In this document: one piece after another, positions 15,349 to 24,671 of the stretch
How the letters are laid out: each line of letters opens with the position of its first letter
How positions within the stretch are numbered: position 1 is the first letter of the stretch
Assembly (NCBI RefSeq): GCF_001618425.1
Contig: NZ_BDCU01000022.1
Span: 62,001-126,000, forward strand
DNA length: 64,000 nt
DNA from: Nocardia fusca NBRC 14340
Lineage (GTDB): Bacteria; Actinomycetota; Actinomycetes; Mycobacteriales; Mycobacteriaceae
Reading direction: 5' to 3'
Notes under the pieces: generated by a model
The model's database searches: none
What the model saw: the letters and a program-made list of their open reading frames with translations, nothing else
Told to the model about the DNA's origin: nothing
Translations under genes and position numbers: made by a program

Positions 15349-16305
15349 TCAGCCGACGGGGCCGGTCCCGAGTGCTTCCACCGCGGCCCGGGCGGCCGCG
15401 GCGACAAGAGCATTGTCCGGTTTCGCATCCTGCTCGGATTTGGTGGTGAGCACCGCGATGACGAGCGGGGCCCGTCCCGGCGGCCAGGCCACGGCGACGT
15501 CGAGCGCGGACCCGTAGGCCGGGGACCCGGTCTTGTTGCCGACCTTCCATTCGGCGGGCAGCCCCGCTCGGATGCGGTTACCGCCGGTCGCGCTGGCGAC
15601 GAGCCACGCGGACAATTGCGCGCGTTCGGGCTCCGCGAGGCTGTCACCGACGACCAGTGCGCGATAGTCGGCGGCCAGCGCGGCGGGAGTGGTGGTGTCG
15701 CGTTCGTCGCCGGGGATCGCGGTATTCAGCTCGGTTTCCCAGCGGTCCAGTCGCGAGGTGTTGTCACCGAGGGTGCGGAGGAACGCGGTGAAGCCCGCGG
15801 GTCCGTCGAGCAGTTTCAGGATCTGATTTCCGGCCGTGTTGTCGGACACCGTGATGGCCGCCTCACACAGGGCCGCCACCGTCATCCCGGTATCGACATG
15901 CTGCTCGGTGACCGGCGAGTTCTCGACGAGATCGGTGCGCGGATACTGGATCACCCGGTCGAAGAACCCCGAGGACAGCGGATGCTTGTGCAGCAGGGCA
16001 CCGCACGCGAGCCCTTTGAACGTGGAAGCCATCGGGAACCGCTCACCGTCACGGTAGGCAACGCTGCGGCCGTCGGCGGTGTCGAGCGCGAAGACCCCCA
16101 GCCGCGCGCCGTGTGCCGTTTCCAGGTCGGCGAACTGCTGTGTCGTCACGACTTGGCCGGTAGCGCCCGCAGGTGCGGTCGCGACGGTGGTGCCGGGGCC
16201 GGCATCACATGCGGTAGCCGCCGAGAGCGCTGCCACCGCCAGTGCGGCGGCGGCGAGTCGACGGCGATCGAACGAGAAGAGTTGAACGAGTGCGGAGAAA
16301 TTCAC
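15349..16305 (-). CDS. bla: Class A beta-lactamase (lipoprotein)
   Basis: This 318-residue serine beta-lactamase hydrolyses penicillins and related drugs outside the membrane. A signal peptide ends in a lipobox (LSAATAC, cysteine 33), so it is probably lipid-anchored, as in Nocardia FAR-type enzymes. All class A motifs are present: S94-T-F-K, S154-D-N, E190-T-E-L-N (the omega-loop glutamate) and K258-T-G. The start is a GTG at 16305. No bla regulator lies beside it; the upstream neighbour is a NUDIX gene on the same strand. Confidence 0.97.
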   Translation of the reverse strand: MNFSALVQLFSFDRRRLAAAALAVAALSAATACDAGPGTTVATAPAGATGQVVTTQQFADLETAHGARLGVFALDTADGRSVAYRDGERFPMASTFKGLACGALLHKHPLSSGFFDRVIQYPRTDLVENSPVTEQHVDTGMTVAALCEAAITVSDNTAGNQILKLLDGPAGFTAFLRTLGDNTSRLDRWETELNTAIPGDERDTTTPAALAADYRALVVGDSLAEPERAQLSAWLVASATGGNRIRAGLPAEWKVGNKTGSPAYGSALDVAVAWPPGRAPLVIAVLTTKSEQDAKPDNALVAAAARAAVEALGTGPVG

Positions 16306-16468
16306 CCCCGCAGCACATCACCACAACCTGGAGCGAGGCCAATACACAACTCCCCCGCGGACAGGTTGGACTTGATATCGCCGCAGGTCACCCGGGCCGA
16401 ACGCGTCGTTACAGGCACTGCCGACCACGCTCGGCTGGTAGCGGAGCGCCACGGCACGCCCGTCACGT

Positions 16469-16933
16469 TCACATCGGGACCGAGGCAAAACCGTATTCCC
16501 GCAGCATCCGGCCTTCTCTCGCATCCGCCCACGCGGTGGCCACGAAATCGAGCGTGTCCCCGGGCAGAGCGTCCGGGTCGGCCCAGACGAGTTCGCTGCA
16601 CTTCCACGGTTCGCGGATCTCCGGTGTGCCCTGCCACGACTGGGCGGCGAAGAAGATGTCGACCCGAGGTTCGCCGGCCCAGCGGAACATGGTGCCGCTC
16701 GGGCGTAGATCATCTGGAGCAAGGGTGATTCCGAGCTCCTCGGCAACCTCACGGACCACGGACTCGGTAAGCGCCCGACCGCGGTCGACATGGGCGGCCG
16801 GCAACCCGAGCCGCCCGTCGGCGTAACCGCGACCGGCGCGTCGCAACAACAGGATTCGGCCGTCCTCGATGAGAAAGAGGTGGGCCGCCACCGGGTAGCG
16901 GTCGTGCTTGGTATCGAACACATATCCCGACAT
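16469..16933 (-). CDS. NUDIX hydrolase
   Basis: The 154-residue protein has the core NUDIX helix REVAEELGI, which supplies the metal-binding glutamates. The upstream glycine/glutamate part of the box is degenerate (AAHVDRGRAL), so substrate geometry may differ from MutT. Such enzymes cleave nucleoside diphosphates linked to another moiety, using magnesium. The ATG at 16933 gives MSGYVFDTKHDRYPV; the open frame continues far upstream only because stops are rare in this GC-rich sequence. The substrate is unknown. Confidence 0.85.
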   Translation of the reverse strand: MSGYVFDTKHDRYPVAAHLFLIEDGRILLLRRAGRGYADGRLGLPAAHVDRGRALTESVVREVAEELGITLAPDDLRPSGTMFRWAGEPRVDIFFAAQSWQGTPEIREPWKCSELVWADPDALPGDTLDFVATAWADAREGRMLREYGFASVPM

Positions 16934-17464
16934 GGGCCTCCTCGTTCCGAAGTTTCCGCAGCGGAGGGCTGGGGTCGTGTGGCAGGTCGGCGTACACCGT
17001 AACGCCCCTGCGACCCGGTTCGGATGCGGCGCCGAAGGTGTTTCATCCGGCGGGCAGCCACCGGGTGGCGACGCACTCGACGAATCGGCCCCTACCGAAC
17101 GAGCATCCAGCAGTCTCGGGTCCAGGCGTTCATGTCGCCCTACCGCCCCGCGGAGCCAACGAGCCCTCGGCCGATACGCCGTCCCTGCGCCCACCGCTGA
17201 CCAGCACTCGTATGCCCGGACCGATCCCCGGGACTCCTGTCGTTTGCATCCAGAAGCGGGGCACGAAAAACTGGCGGCACGACCGTATGTGGAGAGATGT
17301 GAGGAAAACAGCTGAGCGACAGTGACTTCCGTGACCGGCGCCGCATCGGCGCTGCGCACCGCAGAGGGCGAGCCGCGCCCTTCGAAGACCATGTCGCCCC
17401 GGCCCTCCGCCCGAATGGTTCCGTCGCGGGTTCGGCGACACACAGTGCAACGGAGAGGTATTCG
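16934..17464. other. Intergenic region without recognisable gene
   Basis: These 531 bases hold the divergent 5' regions of the NUDIX and DUF4272 genes. The open frames on both strands have no recognisable domains or ribosome sites. I see nothing else here. Confidence 0.5.
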
Positions 17465-18112
17465 ATGACCGTATCTACGCAGGACCGATTGAAGCAGCAC
17501 GGGCTGGAAGTGGACTTCCTCCCCGACATAGAGGAGATCTTCCCCATCCGGCTTCGCGATCCCGGCGAGTTGGCCAGACGTACACTCGCCCTGCACGCAC
17601 TGCTCGGTGTCATCTTCCATCCGGACCCGAGAGAAATCTCGGAATGGATGAAGGCAGAAGATTTCTTGCAAGAATTGACCGAGCGAGAAAAATGGGCCTT
17701 CGCGCTGACCGACCTGCCCGAAGAAGAAATGCGGTGGCAGCAGTCGGCTATGCAGTCGAACCTGCTGACCTGGCGAGCCGAGTCCCTGTATGTCCTGCTC
17801 TGGGCCTCGGGAAGAGTTCCGAGTCTCGTCGATCCCAGCGAAAGAATGGACGGTTCGCTGGTCGCCGACCATCTACCGGCGCTGGGCCAACCCTTGCAGC
17901 CGTTCATCCGAGACGCCGGCCTGCGCCCCAGCCAGGAGATACTCACAGAACTGCACTACTACTTCTTCCTGAATCACTTCATGGAAGATATATACGAGCA
18001 AACCGGAGAAATAATCGGCGACCTGGACCCCATGCTGACGGCGGAACGATTCCATGCGTTGCATTGGATTACCTGCGCCGGCCAGTCGGAATGGGATGCC
18101 GACGAACAGTAG
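17465..18112 (+). CDS. DUF4272-like protein
   Basis: The 215-residue, acidic, tryptophan-rich protein is soluble and helical, with RRTLALHALLGVIF, WQQSAMQSNLLTWRAESLYV and LLWASGRVP. This pattern is typical of the DUF4272 family, whose function is unknown. A GGAGAGG ribosome site sits 8 bases before the ATG. Base composition is slightly lower in GC than its neighbours. It is followed directly by gene debris (18141-18382). Confidence 0.7.
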   Translation: MTVSTQDRLKQHGLEVDFLPDIEEIFPIRLRDPGELARRTLALHALLGVIFHPDPREISEWMKAEDFLQELTEREKWAFALTDLPEEEMRWQQSAMQSNLLTWRAESLYVLLWASGRVPSLVDPSERMDGSLVADHLPALGQPLQPFIRDAGLRPSQEILTELHYYFFLNHFMEDIYEQTGEIIGDLDPMLTAERFHALHWITCAGQSEWDADEQ

Positions 18113-18140
18113 TCCCGCACCGGCCCGGTCGACGGCGGGG

Positions 18141-18382
18141 CCGGTTGCCCGGTGCCGAGAACAAACGGCAGCGCGTAGGCGCCGACGGCAGCCGCCCCGA
18201 CGAAAGCTCAGCGACCGCCTCGGCCTTCCCGTCCCGCTCGAACACGATGCCAGCGCGGCGATGTGGGCCGAACACCGGTGCCCCTGACCGGGCCCGCCCG
18301 CGACGCCCACTGCACGGCACCGGAGGGGCGGGCGATTCACTACGGCGACGATTCCGTCGCCGCCGACGGGGTCCCGGCCTGA
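18141..18382 (+). pseudogene. Oxidoreductase 3'-end remnant with an embedded ROK-kinase-like fragment
   Basis: Bases 18141-18192 and 18300-18382 match the 3' end of the oxidoreductase at 11012-11704. The pieces LPGAENKRQRVGADG and RDAHCTAPEGRA parallel LPGAEEKRQRVDADG and RDAHYAALEDRA, and both copies end VPA-stop. Between them lies a foreign stretch of about 90 bases that in another frame reads LSDRLGLPVPLEHDASAAMW, like the ROK sugar-kinase segment before the zinc site. The block is decayed and overlaps the 3' end of the ArsR gene on the other strand. Confidence 0.7.
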
Positions 18383-18726
18383 TTCCTCTCATGAATACCG
18401 GGCTGGTCGGCGCAGGAGGTGATCTGATCCACGAGGTCGCGCAGCGGGGCCAGGAGATCGGTCAGTTCGGCACCGTTGAGCGTGTAGAACCGAAGGGTGC
18501 CGCGCCGTTCCACGGTGAGCAGTCGCGCAGCCCGCAGGATTTTCAGGTGATGCGAGACGGCCGGCTGGGAGAGCCCGAGTTGCGCGGCGATTTCCCCCAC
18601 GCTCGCTTCCCCGTCCGCTTTCAGCAGCAGGGCGATGATCGCCTGCCGCCGGTCGTCTCCGAGCGCGGTGAACAGTGGCTGACATTCGGTGAATGTGCCC
18701 AGCACGCTTTCCACGGTGGGGGTCAC
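18340..18726 (-). CDS. ArsR-family transcriptional regulator
   Basis: The 128-residue protein has the ArsR winged helix (about 15-95): ALGDDRRQAIIALLLKADGE, VGEIAAQLGLSQPAVSHHLK and a wing with ERRGTLRFYTLN. No CxC metal site is present in the recognition helix, so metal sensing is not indicated. The last 20 residues lie within the remnant block, so the tail may be a recent addition. Its start overlaps the stop of the reductase-like gene upstream (ATGA), making one operon that it probably autoregulates. Confidence 0.9.
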   Translation of the reverse strand: MTPTVESVLGTFTECQPLFTALGDDRRQAIIALLLKADGEASVGEIAAQLGLSQPAVSHHLKILRAARLLTVERRGTLRFYTLNGAELTDLLAPLRDLVDQITSCADQPGIHERNQAGTPSAATESSP

Positions 18727-19652
18727 GCCGTCTCCCGAGCGGAGAGCCGGTTCCGCAGATCACGCAGGCGGGTCACCGGCAACGCCCGGGTTTCGCCTTC
18801 GGCGATCCAACCATCGAGCATCAGCCTGGTCTGATCGGCCACCTTGGTGAAATGGGCTTCCAGGTAGCGGTCCAGGTCGAACGGGGGCAGCACCCGCAAC
18901 AGCCGCAGTACCGACCGGGCCACCCACTTCGGCGCGCGAACCCGGCGGCCCCCGGCTTGCGCAGCGACCACCGCCGAGGCTTCCCCACCGGCCTCGACCG
19001 CCGGTCCTATGTCGGAGAGCAACGCGGGCAGCGACCAGCCCGCCGCCTCCAGCGCAGCGATATAGGGCACCATCAGCGCGGCGACGTGTTCGCCGGTACC
19101 GGCCCGGGCGGAACGGCGGGCACGCAGGCCACCGGCGCGCAACGCGCTCGCCACCGCCGCCCGAGCCGGGTCACCGAGCACCTGCAATGCCGAACCGGGT
19201 GGCACCCAGTACGCGATCCCCGGCGCCGGTACCTCACCGGTCAACGGCGCGGCATAGGCGAACAGGGACGGCACCACCTGCACGATCTGCTCGGCCGGCC
19301 ACACCCGCTCCAGCACGGCCCGATCGTGCACATCCTGCCCGATGGTGACCGCACTCGCGTCACCGACGGCGTCCCGCAAGCCGGGCAGCCACGACCCGCG
19401 CAGCGCGGTCGAGGACACACACAACCAGACCATGTCCCAAGGCCCGTCCGGGGGCTCGGTGTGTACGCCCTCGGGGCGCAGTTGCTCGGCGACCGGTCCG
19501 CCGAACCGGCGCAGCCGATACAGCGTGCGCCCGGGGCCGCCCCAACCCGCCCGCTCGGGCTTGACCAGATAGGTCACGTCCGCCCCACCGCGTGCGAGCC
19601 GCAGCCCGAAAACCTGGCCGAGCGCACCGTCGCCCACCACAAGGATCCGCAT
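18723..19652 (-). CDS. Ketopantoate reductase-like (ApbA/PanE family) protein
   Basis: From the ATG at 19652 the protein is 309 residues. The N-terminal Rossmann motif RILVVGDGALGQVFGLRLA (GxGxxG) and C-terminal helical domain fit the 2-dehydropantoate 2-reductase superfamily. The usual C-terminal catalytic lysine region is not obvious, so the true substrate is doubtful. A GGAGG site lies six bases upstream and fixes the start. It is co-transcribed with an ArsR regulator, with a 4-base overlap. An AT-rich operator-like stretch precedes it. Confidence 0.8.
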   Translation of the reverse strand: MRILVVGDGALGQVFGLRLARGGADVTYLVKPERAGWGGPGRTLYRLRRFGGPVAEQLRPEGVHTEPPDGPWDMVWLCVSSTALRGSWLPGLRDAVGDASAVTIGQDVHDRAVLERVWPAEQIVQVVPSLFAYAAPLTGEVPAPGIAYWVPPGSALQVLGDPARAAVASALRAGGLRARRSARAGTGEHVAALMVPYIAALEAAGWSLPALLSDIGPAVEAGGEASAVVAAQAGGRRVRAPKWVARSVLRLLRVLPPFDLDRYLEAHFTKVADQTRLMLDGWIAEGETRALPVTRLRDLRNRLSARETA

Positions 19653-19664
19653 CCATCCTCCATC

Positions 19665-19690
19665 CAAATATTTAAATGGAAGAATATATG
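19665..19690. promoter_or_regulatory. AT-rich promoter/operator of the PanE-like/ArsR operon
   Basis: This short AT-rich island in GC-rich DNA contains the dyad ATATT-N10-AATAT (19668-19687) and TATATT-like -10 sequence on the minus strand, just upstream of the ribosome site. ArsR proteins typically bind such dyads. Confidence 0.45.
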
Positions 19691-19900
19691 ATCCCGGCTC
19701 CCTTACTTCCCAAGAGACGACGAGCGCCCTCGCGATGGCTCCGAGGCCGGACTGAACGTGTGCCCGCGCTCGTACGAGTGAGCCGAGGAAGTCATCGAGG
19801 TCCTGGGAACCGCCCGGCCCACAGTTCTAGACCATCCACCTCGCACAGCCGGTCGCGATCGGTCGCGAGAGCCCGTTCATTTGCCACCGACGATGACTCC

Positions 19901-21307
19901 TCACCGCCGGATGTTCTCGATCAGCTCCGCCAGCTCCCGGACGCGGCGATCCCCGCCGCCATACCGCGCGTCCATCTGGCCCTGCAATCGCATCAGCCGG
20001 TCCACCGCCTCATCTCGCCGGCCCGTATGGAGAACGCACTCGGCGAGCCGGCGTTGGCAGTACATGACCTGATCGTCGTAGGGACCGCGTTCAGCGGTGA
20101 GGTCATCGATCAGGGCCCGGTAGAGATCACCGGCCTCGCCCCAGTCCTCCGAGTCGAATCGCAATCCGGCCAGTTCGATCCGCGCGTCCACCACATCGGC
20201 ATCCCGCGGCCCCAGAATCGGGATCGCCTCGCCGACAACCGTTTTCAAGTGCCTGATCGCGGGGTGGTAGCGGGACTCGTCCGCCAACCGGCGCGCCCGG
20301 TCGATTGCTCGGTGGAGATCGCCACGACTCACGTCTCCAGTAGGTACCGGAGCAGCCGAGGCACTGGGACGCGGCTCGACCGGAAGGATCACCGCCGAGT
20401 GGTCGTCACCGGGGACGGCGGCAGCGACCGCGACCGCGTACATACGGGCGGGACTGTTCACGTCGTTGACGAGGTCCCCGAGCGGTGTGGCATGGCGCAT
20501 CAGCACGGTGTGGACCGTGCTCGCCCCGGCCGGGCGGCTCTCCGGCTTCTTCTCCAGCATGCACATGATCAGCCCGGCCATATCGGCGGGAGTTCCGGGC
20601 CGCTCGACCCGGATGTCCGGCGCCGCTCTGGATACCTGCTGTGACCACACCGTGTACGCGTTGTCGCCGGTGACCACCCGGTCGCCGGTGAGCAATTCGT
20701 GCAGGATCAGGCCGAGGGCGTAGAGGTCGGTCTGCGGTGACACGTCACGGGATTCGATCTGTTCGGGCGCCATATACGCGGGAGTCCCGATCGTCTGGCC
20801 GGTGGTGGTGTACCGGCTCAGCCCCGCGTCGAGCGCGACGGCCAGACCGAAATCGAGCACCTTCACCGTGCCGTTGTCGCAGAGCATAAGGTTCGAGGGT
20901 TTGAGGTCACGGTGGTAGATGCGGTGCCGGTGGGTGGCGGCGAGTACCGCGGCGACCTGCGCGCCGAAAGATGCCACCACGCCGATCGACAGCGGCCCTC
21001 GGCGCACGAGCAGGTTTTCGATGGTGACACCTTCCACGAACTCCATGACGAGGAAGGGACGCGCGGCGGCACCCTCGCTGATCCCGGTGTCGAAAATGGC
21101 CGGCGTGCCCGGATGACTCACCGTCGCCATCAGTTCCGCTTCGCGTAGGAACCGCTTGGTCCACTCGGGATCGGAATCGAGGCCGGTGTGGGTGATCTTC
21201 ACGGCGACCCGGCGTTTGAGGTTCCGGTCGAAACCCTCGTACACCTGCCCCATACCGCCGGCACCGACCTGACGGATGAGTTCGTAACGGCCCCCCACGA
21301 CCTCCAC
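19901..21307 (-). CDS. Soluble Ser/Thr protein kinase with C-terminal TPR-like region
   Basis: The 468-residue kinase has glycine loop GAGGMGQV, K37, YHRDLKPSN with D134, and DFG at 152-154, all intact. There is no membrane helix. The C-terminal third (about 340-468) is helical with repeats such as DEAVDRLMRLQGQM and DLYRALIDDLTAE, resembling TPRs for partner binding. The GTG at 21307 is preceded by GGAGGT. It follows the half-methyltransferase gene on the same strand with only 32 bases between, so the kinase probably works with that DNA-modification module. Confidence 0.92.
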   Translation of the reverse strand: MEVVGGRYELIRQVGAGGMGQVYEGFDRNLKRRVAVKITHTGLDSDPEWTKRFLREAELMATVSHPGTPAIFDTGISEGAAARPFLVMEFVEGVTIENLLVRRGPLSIGVVASFGAQVAAVLAATHRHRIYHRDLKPSNLMLCDNGTVKVLDFGLAVALDAGLSRYTTTGQTIGTPAYMAPEQIESRDVSPQTDLYALGLILHELLTGDRVVTGDNAYTVWSQQVSRAAPDIRVERPGTPADMAGLIMCMLEKKPESRPAGASTVHTVLMRHATPLGDLVNDVNSPARMYAVAVAAAVPGDDHSAVILPVEPRPSASAAPVPTGDVSRGDLHRAIDRARRLADESRYHPAIRHLKTVVGEAIPILGPRDADVVDARIELAGLRFDSEDWGEAGDLYRALIDDLTAERGPYDDQVMYCQRRLAECVLHTGRRDEAVDRLMRLQGQMDARYGGGDRRVRELAELIENIRR

Positions 21308-21339
21308 AGGCCACCTCCGTGCAATTCGAATGCGGAAAC

Positions 21340-22443
21340 TTACTCGCCGGGCGAGAGCGGACGCAACAGACCGGCCGCCAATCCCCGATAGCCCAGGCGC
21401 ACCACTCGCTCGATCTCGGCGCGACGCTGTTGCCATTCCGTTTCGAGCGTACGGAGGTCGGCGAAGGCCGCCGCGTACCGGCATTGTTCCGGAGGTGGAA
21501 GGCGCGGCACGCCCACCTGGTGGAGGTCGATATTGCCACCGGGCACCTCGTCGAGGGCGGCCCGCAACACGCCCGCCAGGAATTCCGGTTCGAGTACGTC
21601 GGCATCCGTGCGAACGAGGTCGATCCCAGGTCCGAGCAGAACACCATCTCCGGTACACACCTGCACCACCGCCTCATCACGCACGACCGCGATATCGCCG
21701 GGCCGAATGAGCACCGCGCCCGCTACCTCGGCGGTACCACGTCGTGAGGGAGGACGGCACAACCGGACATCTTTGGCGGTCAGCATCGGCTTATCACCGT
21801 CGGCGGCCAGGACGGTGGGTGGCGACTGCCGGAATTCGACCATCCCCGCCTCGGCGAGCTCCCCCAGGGAGACCATGCCGTATAACTCCGCGACCGGGCC
21901 CAGCGGCGGGGGCGGGTCCATGGGCTTCGCGAGCAATTCCGCGCGGAGCGCCGAATACCTTTCGGCCGCTCCGGTGTCCGGGCCGCCGGCCGGGGTGAGG
22001 TCGATGCGCTCGTCGAGTCGGTCGACGATCCGCACCGCGTACGGTGCCGCGACCGGGTGCAGCGGGTCGTCCGTGAACATCTCCCACACGGCGGCCACCA
22101 GGTCCGGGTCTCCCCCGCCATCGATCAGCAGGAGATGCTGCGGCCGTTCTCCGTTCGGCTCCATCAACAGCCAGAGGTCACGTTCGTCCAGCCCGGTCAC
22201 CAGCGCGCGCAGGGTCCCGTCGCGCAGCAGCGCGCGCCGCAACGGTCGCGCCCGCCGGCTCACCGCGGCAGCGGCCGGCATGAGCACGCCCACCGCACCG
22301 GAGGCCGAAGTCATGGTGAGACATTGCCGTATCCATGCGGCGGCGCCGTCCCCCGTTTCCCATCGCGGATCTCCGTCGTCACCGAAATACCGGGCGTCGT
22401 AGACCTCGGCATCGAAGGCCTGTGCGGCCAGTTCGTGCCACAT
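21340..22443 (-). CDS. Methyltransferase-like specificity protein lacking catalytic motifs
   Basis: This 367-residue protein aligns by eye with the second half of the neighbouring N6 methyltransferase: a Rossmann-half stretch (SGAVGVLMPAAAAVSRRARP), then a target-recognition-like segment (LTAKDVRL, LEPEFLAGVL, PPPEQCRYAAAF against LTAADVATGR, LDPWFLAGFL, SASEQQQYGILF). The SAM motif (DPACG) and the NPPY motif are absent. It probably serves as a DNA-recognition or dimerisation partner rather than an enzyme. The ATG at 22443 has a GAGGGGG site upstream. It lies between the methyltransferase and the kinase. Confidence 0.75.
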   Translation of the reverse strand: MWHELAAQAFDAEVYDARYFGDDGDPRWETGDGAAAWIRQCLTMTSASGAVGVLMPAAAAVSRRARPLRRALLRDGTLRALVTGLDERDLWLLMEPNGERPQHLLLIDGGGDPDLVAAVWEMFTDDPLHPVAAPYAVRIVDRLDERIDLTPAGGPDTGAAERYSALRAELLAKPMDPPPPLGPVAELYGMVSLGELAEAGMVEFRQSPPTVLAADGDKPMLTAKDVRLCRPPSRRGTAEVAGAVLIRPGDIAVVRDEAVVQVCTGDGVLLGPGIDLVRTDADVLEPEFLAGVLRAALDEVPGGNIDLHQVGVPRLPPPEQCRYAAAFADLRTLETEWQQRRAEIERVVRLGYRGLAAGLLRPLSPGE

Positions 22444-22537
22444 GAAATTCCCCCTCTCTTCTGCGCGATCCGGCCAACCGGAACCGGCCCTCCGCACCGA
22501 CCGCAACCGCCGGGACAACGGTCGGCATTGCGTCATC

Positions 22538-24511
22538 TCATTCCTCGTCCAGCGGTACCAGGACCCCGGTGGTCAGCCCGGTGAACACTTGGTCGGCGAG
22601 CGCGTCCGCGGCCGACGCCGCGCGGAGCACCGCGAGCCGCAGTTGGAAGAATCGCCGGAACAATATCCCGTACTGCTGCTGTTCGGACGCCGAGACGACC
22701 GGAATACGCAGTCTGCTCGGATCGAAGCGCACGGTGGATGTCCGGGTGGCCGAGACACCGTCGGCGCCCGAGAGAAATCCGGCGAGGAACCAGGGATCGA
22801 GCAGCTCTCGGTCGACGCGAAGCGTGTGCAGGTGGGGACCGCGCACAGCCCCGGCATCTTCCGGGCCCGCCACCCGGATATTCCGGCCGTTGCCGTGCTC
22901 CCCGCGAACCGCCGGGATCAGGACATCGCCGAGTTCGATCGCGACCCGATCCCCCGGATTCGCCGAACTCGTCGTCGCCGAGGCCGCCCGGCCGGTCGCC
23001 ACGTCGGCGGCGGTCAACACTTTTCGATCGCCCCCGGTGGCCGGTGTATCGGCCGGCGGGTGGGCACGGATCCACTCCAGCTGCCCGTGTTTCGCGAGGT
23101 CGGCGACAGTGACCCGACGCCAGGTCTTCCCCCGTGTCTCCGTCCAACCGGCCAGTTCCGCGCGCGCTGCCGCGAACTCCTCCTCGGCCGCACCGAGCCG
23201 GGCCACCGCGGCGTCGACCCGGTCGGCGACGCCGTCGGAGTCGACCGGCGCATGGACATAGAGTGCGGGGGTCAGGTCGACGGCATCGTCGAGCACATCG
23301 ATACAGCTCACCGCCGCTGCGGCGGTCGAGACCTCGGCGGGGTCCTGTCCTTTGTCGAAGGCGCGCCAGGCGCCGGCCACCGACTCGGTGACGACATCCC
23401 ACGCGATCCGGTCTTCACCGCTTCCCGCGGGCAGCCGCGTCGTATCGACGAACAGCATCGTGTCGGCCGCGCGCGCGTCCGGCTCGGGCCGGCGCAGCAC
23501 CCAGATCTGCAACCCCACATGCCGCGGCGGCGCCGCCCCGGGGGCGAGCCCGATCACCGCGCGGAGCACCCCGAAACGAACCAGGTTGGTGCGAATCCTG
23601 CGCCCGGAGGGCCGCGACGCCACCGCCGGCGGAAGCAACACCACAGCCGTGCCTCCGGGCCGCAGATGCGCCACCGCGTGCTGCACCCAGGCCAGTTCGG
23701 ATTCGAGCCGGGGCGGGAGCCCGAATTCCCATCGGGTGTCGAAAGCGAGTCCGGTGACGCCCCAATCCCGGTCGCCGTAGGGCGGGTTCGTCAGGACCGC
23801 GTCCACCTGGAGCTCGGGAAACGAGTCGGCCTGCAAGCTGTCGCCGAGCCGGATATCGGGGTCGAGTCCGGTTTCGGCGGTCACCGCCAATCGAGCCCGC
23901 TCCACCTGCACCGGCGTGACGTCCTGTCCGTAGAGTTCGACAGCGCCCCGGCTCGCCGCCGCCGTCAGCAATCCCCCACCGCCGCAGGCCGGGTCCAGCA
24001 CACTACGGATCCCGGCGGCCGGGCCACACGCGAGTTCGGCCATCAGCGCCGCGAGCCGTTCGGGCGTCGGATACACACCGGTAGTGGGTTTGTCCTCCAT
24101 GGCCCGCTCCGCCAGGGCGTCGACCGCGGCCCGCGGGCCCGCGGATCGTCGCACCTGGTCCAGCAGGGTCACCGCGCGGCGGGCGAAATCGACAGGTACG
24201 GCCTCGGATTTCCCGGCGACCCACCCGGCATCGGCTCGGCGCAGCGCACGCATGAGGTGGGCGACATCCTCGGGTGTCGCGTCCGCGCGGATCAGGGTCC
24301 GCAGCTCGGCCACCGGTGACACCGCCGGTGTGATGCCGTGTCCGGACAGCCACGCCTGGACCTCGGCCAGATCGAACAGGGGCCGGGCATCGCTGCCGCC
24401 CACCGCCTTGGGGAAATCGTCGTGCCGGCGCCGCCAGTTGCTGACCGTCGCGCGGGTGACACCGGCCAGCCGGGAGAGTTCTGCCGCGCTGACCATGCCG
24501 GGCTCGGGCAT
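22538..24511 (-). CDS. N6-adenine DNA methyltransferase with HTH and recognition domain
   Basis: The 657-residue protein has an N-terminal HTH (about 8-55; LSRLAGVTRATVSNWRRRHD), an M-subunit-type catalytic domain with SAM motif VLDPACGGGGLL (171-182) and NPPY (242-245), and a C-terminal target-recognition-like region (about 500-657). It should methylate adenine at a specific site without a separate S subunit. No matching restriction nuclease is adjacent, but a catalytically empty half-copy and a kinase follow on the same strand. The ATG at 24511 has GGAGAGGAG upstream. Confidence 0.9.
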   Translation of the reverse strand: MPEPGMVSAAELSRLAGVTRATVSNWRRRHDDFPKAVGGSDARPLFDLAEVQAWLSGHGITPAVSPVAELRTLIRADATPEDVAHLMRALRRADAGWVAGKSEAVPVDFARRAVTLLDQVRRSAGPRAAVDALAERAMEDKPTTGVYPTPERLAALMAELACGPAAGIRSVLDPACGGGGLLTAAASRGAVELYGQDVTPVQVERARLAVTAETGLDPDIRLGDSLQADSFPELQVDAVLTNPPYGDRDWGVTGLAFDTRWEFGLPPRLESELAWVQHAVAHLRPGGTAVVLLPPAVASRPSGRRIRTNLVRFGVLRAVIGLAPGAAPPRHVGLQIWVLRRPEPDARAADTMLFVDTTRLPAGSGEDRIAWDVVTESVAGAWRAFDKGQDPAEVSTAAAAVSCIDVLDDAVDLTPALYVHAPVDSDGVADRVDAAVARLGAAEEEFAAARAELAGWTETRGKTWRRVTVADLAKHGQLEWIRAHPPADTPATGGDRKVLTAADVATGRAASATTSSANPGDRVAIELGDVLIPAVRGEHGNGRNIRVAGPEDAGAVRGPHLHTLRVDRELLDPWFLAGFLSGADGVSATRTSTVRFDPSRLRIPVVSASEQQQYGILFRRFFQLRLAVLRAASAADALADQVFTGLTTGVLVPLDEE

Positions 24512-24580
24512 ACCACTCCTCTCCGATATTCCGTCCACACTCCCGCAACATTGAGCAAAATGCAACTCCATAAAACATGT

Positions 24581-24610
24581 TGACATTGCTTTCACGCTTC
24601 TCATACGTTC
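24581..24610 (+). promoter_or_regulatory. Promoter of the DUF732 gene (TTGACA-N18-TACGTT)
   Basis: Consensus TTGACA at 24581-24586 is followed after 18 bases by TACGTT at 24605-24610, about 60 bases before the ATG at 24672. Confidence 0.55.
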
Positions 24611-24671
24611 AACACATTCACGGCTGGGTTGCTGCCACAGCCTGCTGCTCAACAGATCTCGGGAGGAAACC

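Noticed and set aside
16469..17872. 467-codon frame including the NUDIX domain
   Set aside because: Only the last 154 codons are domain-like; upstream codons run antisense to the DUF4272 gene.
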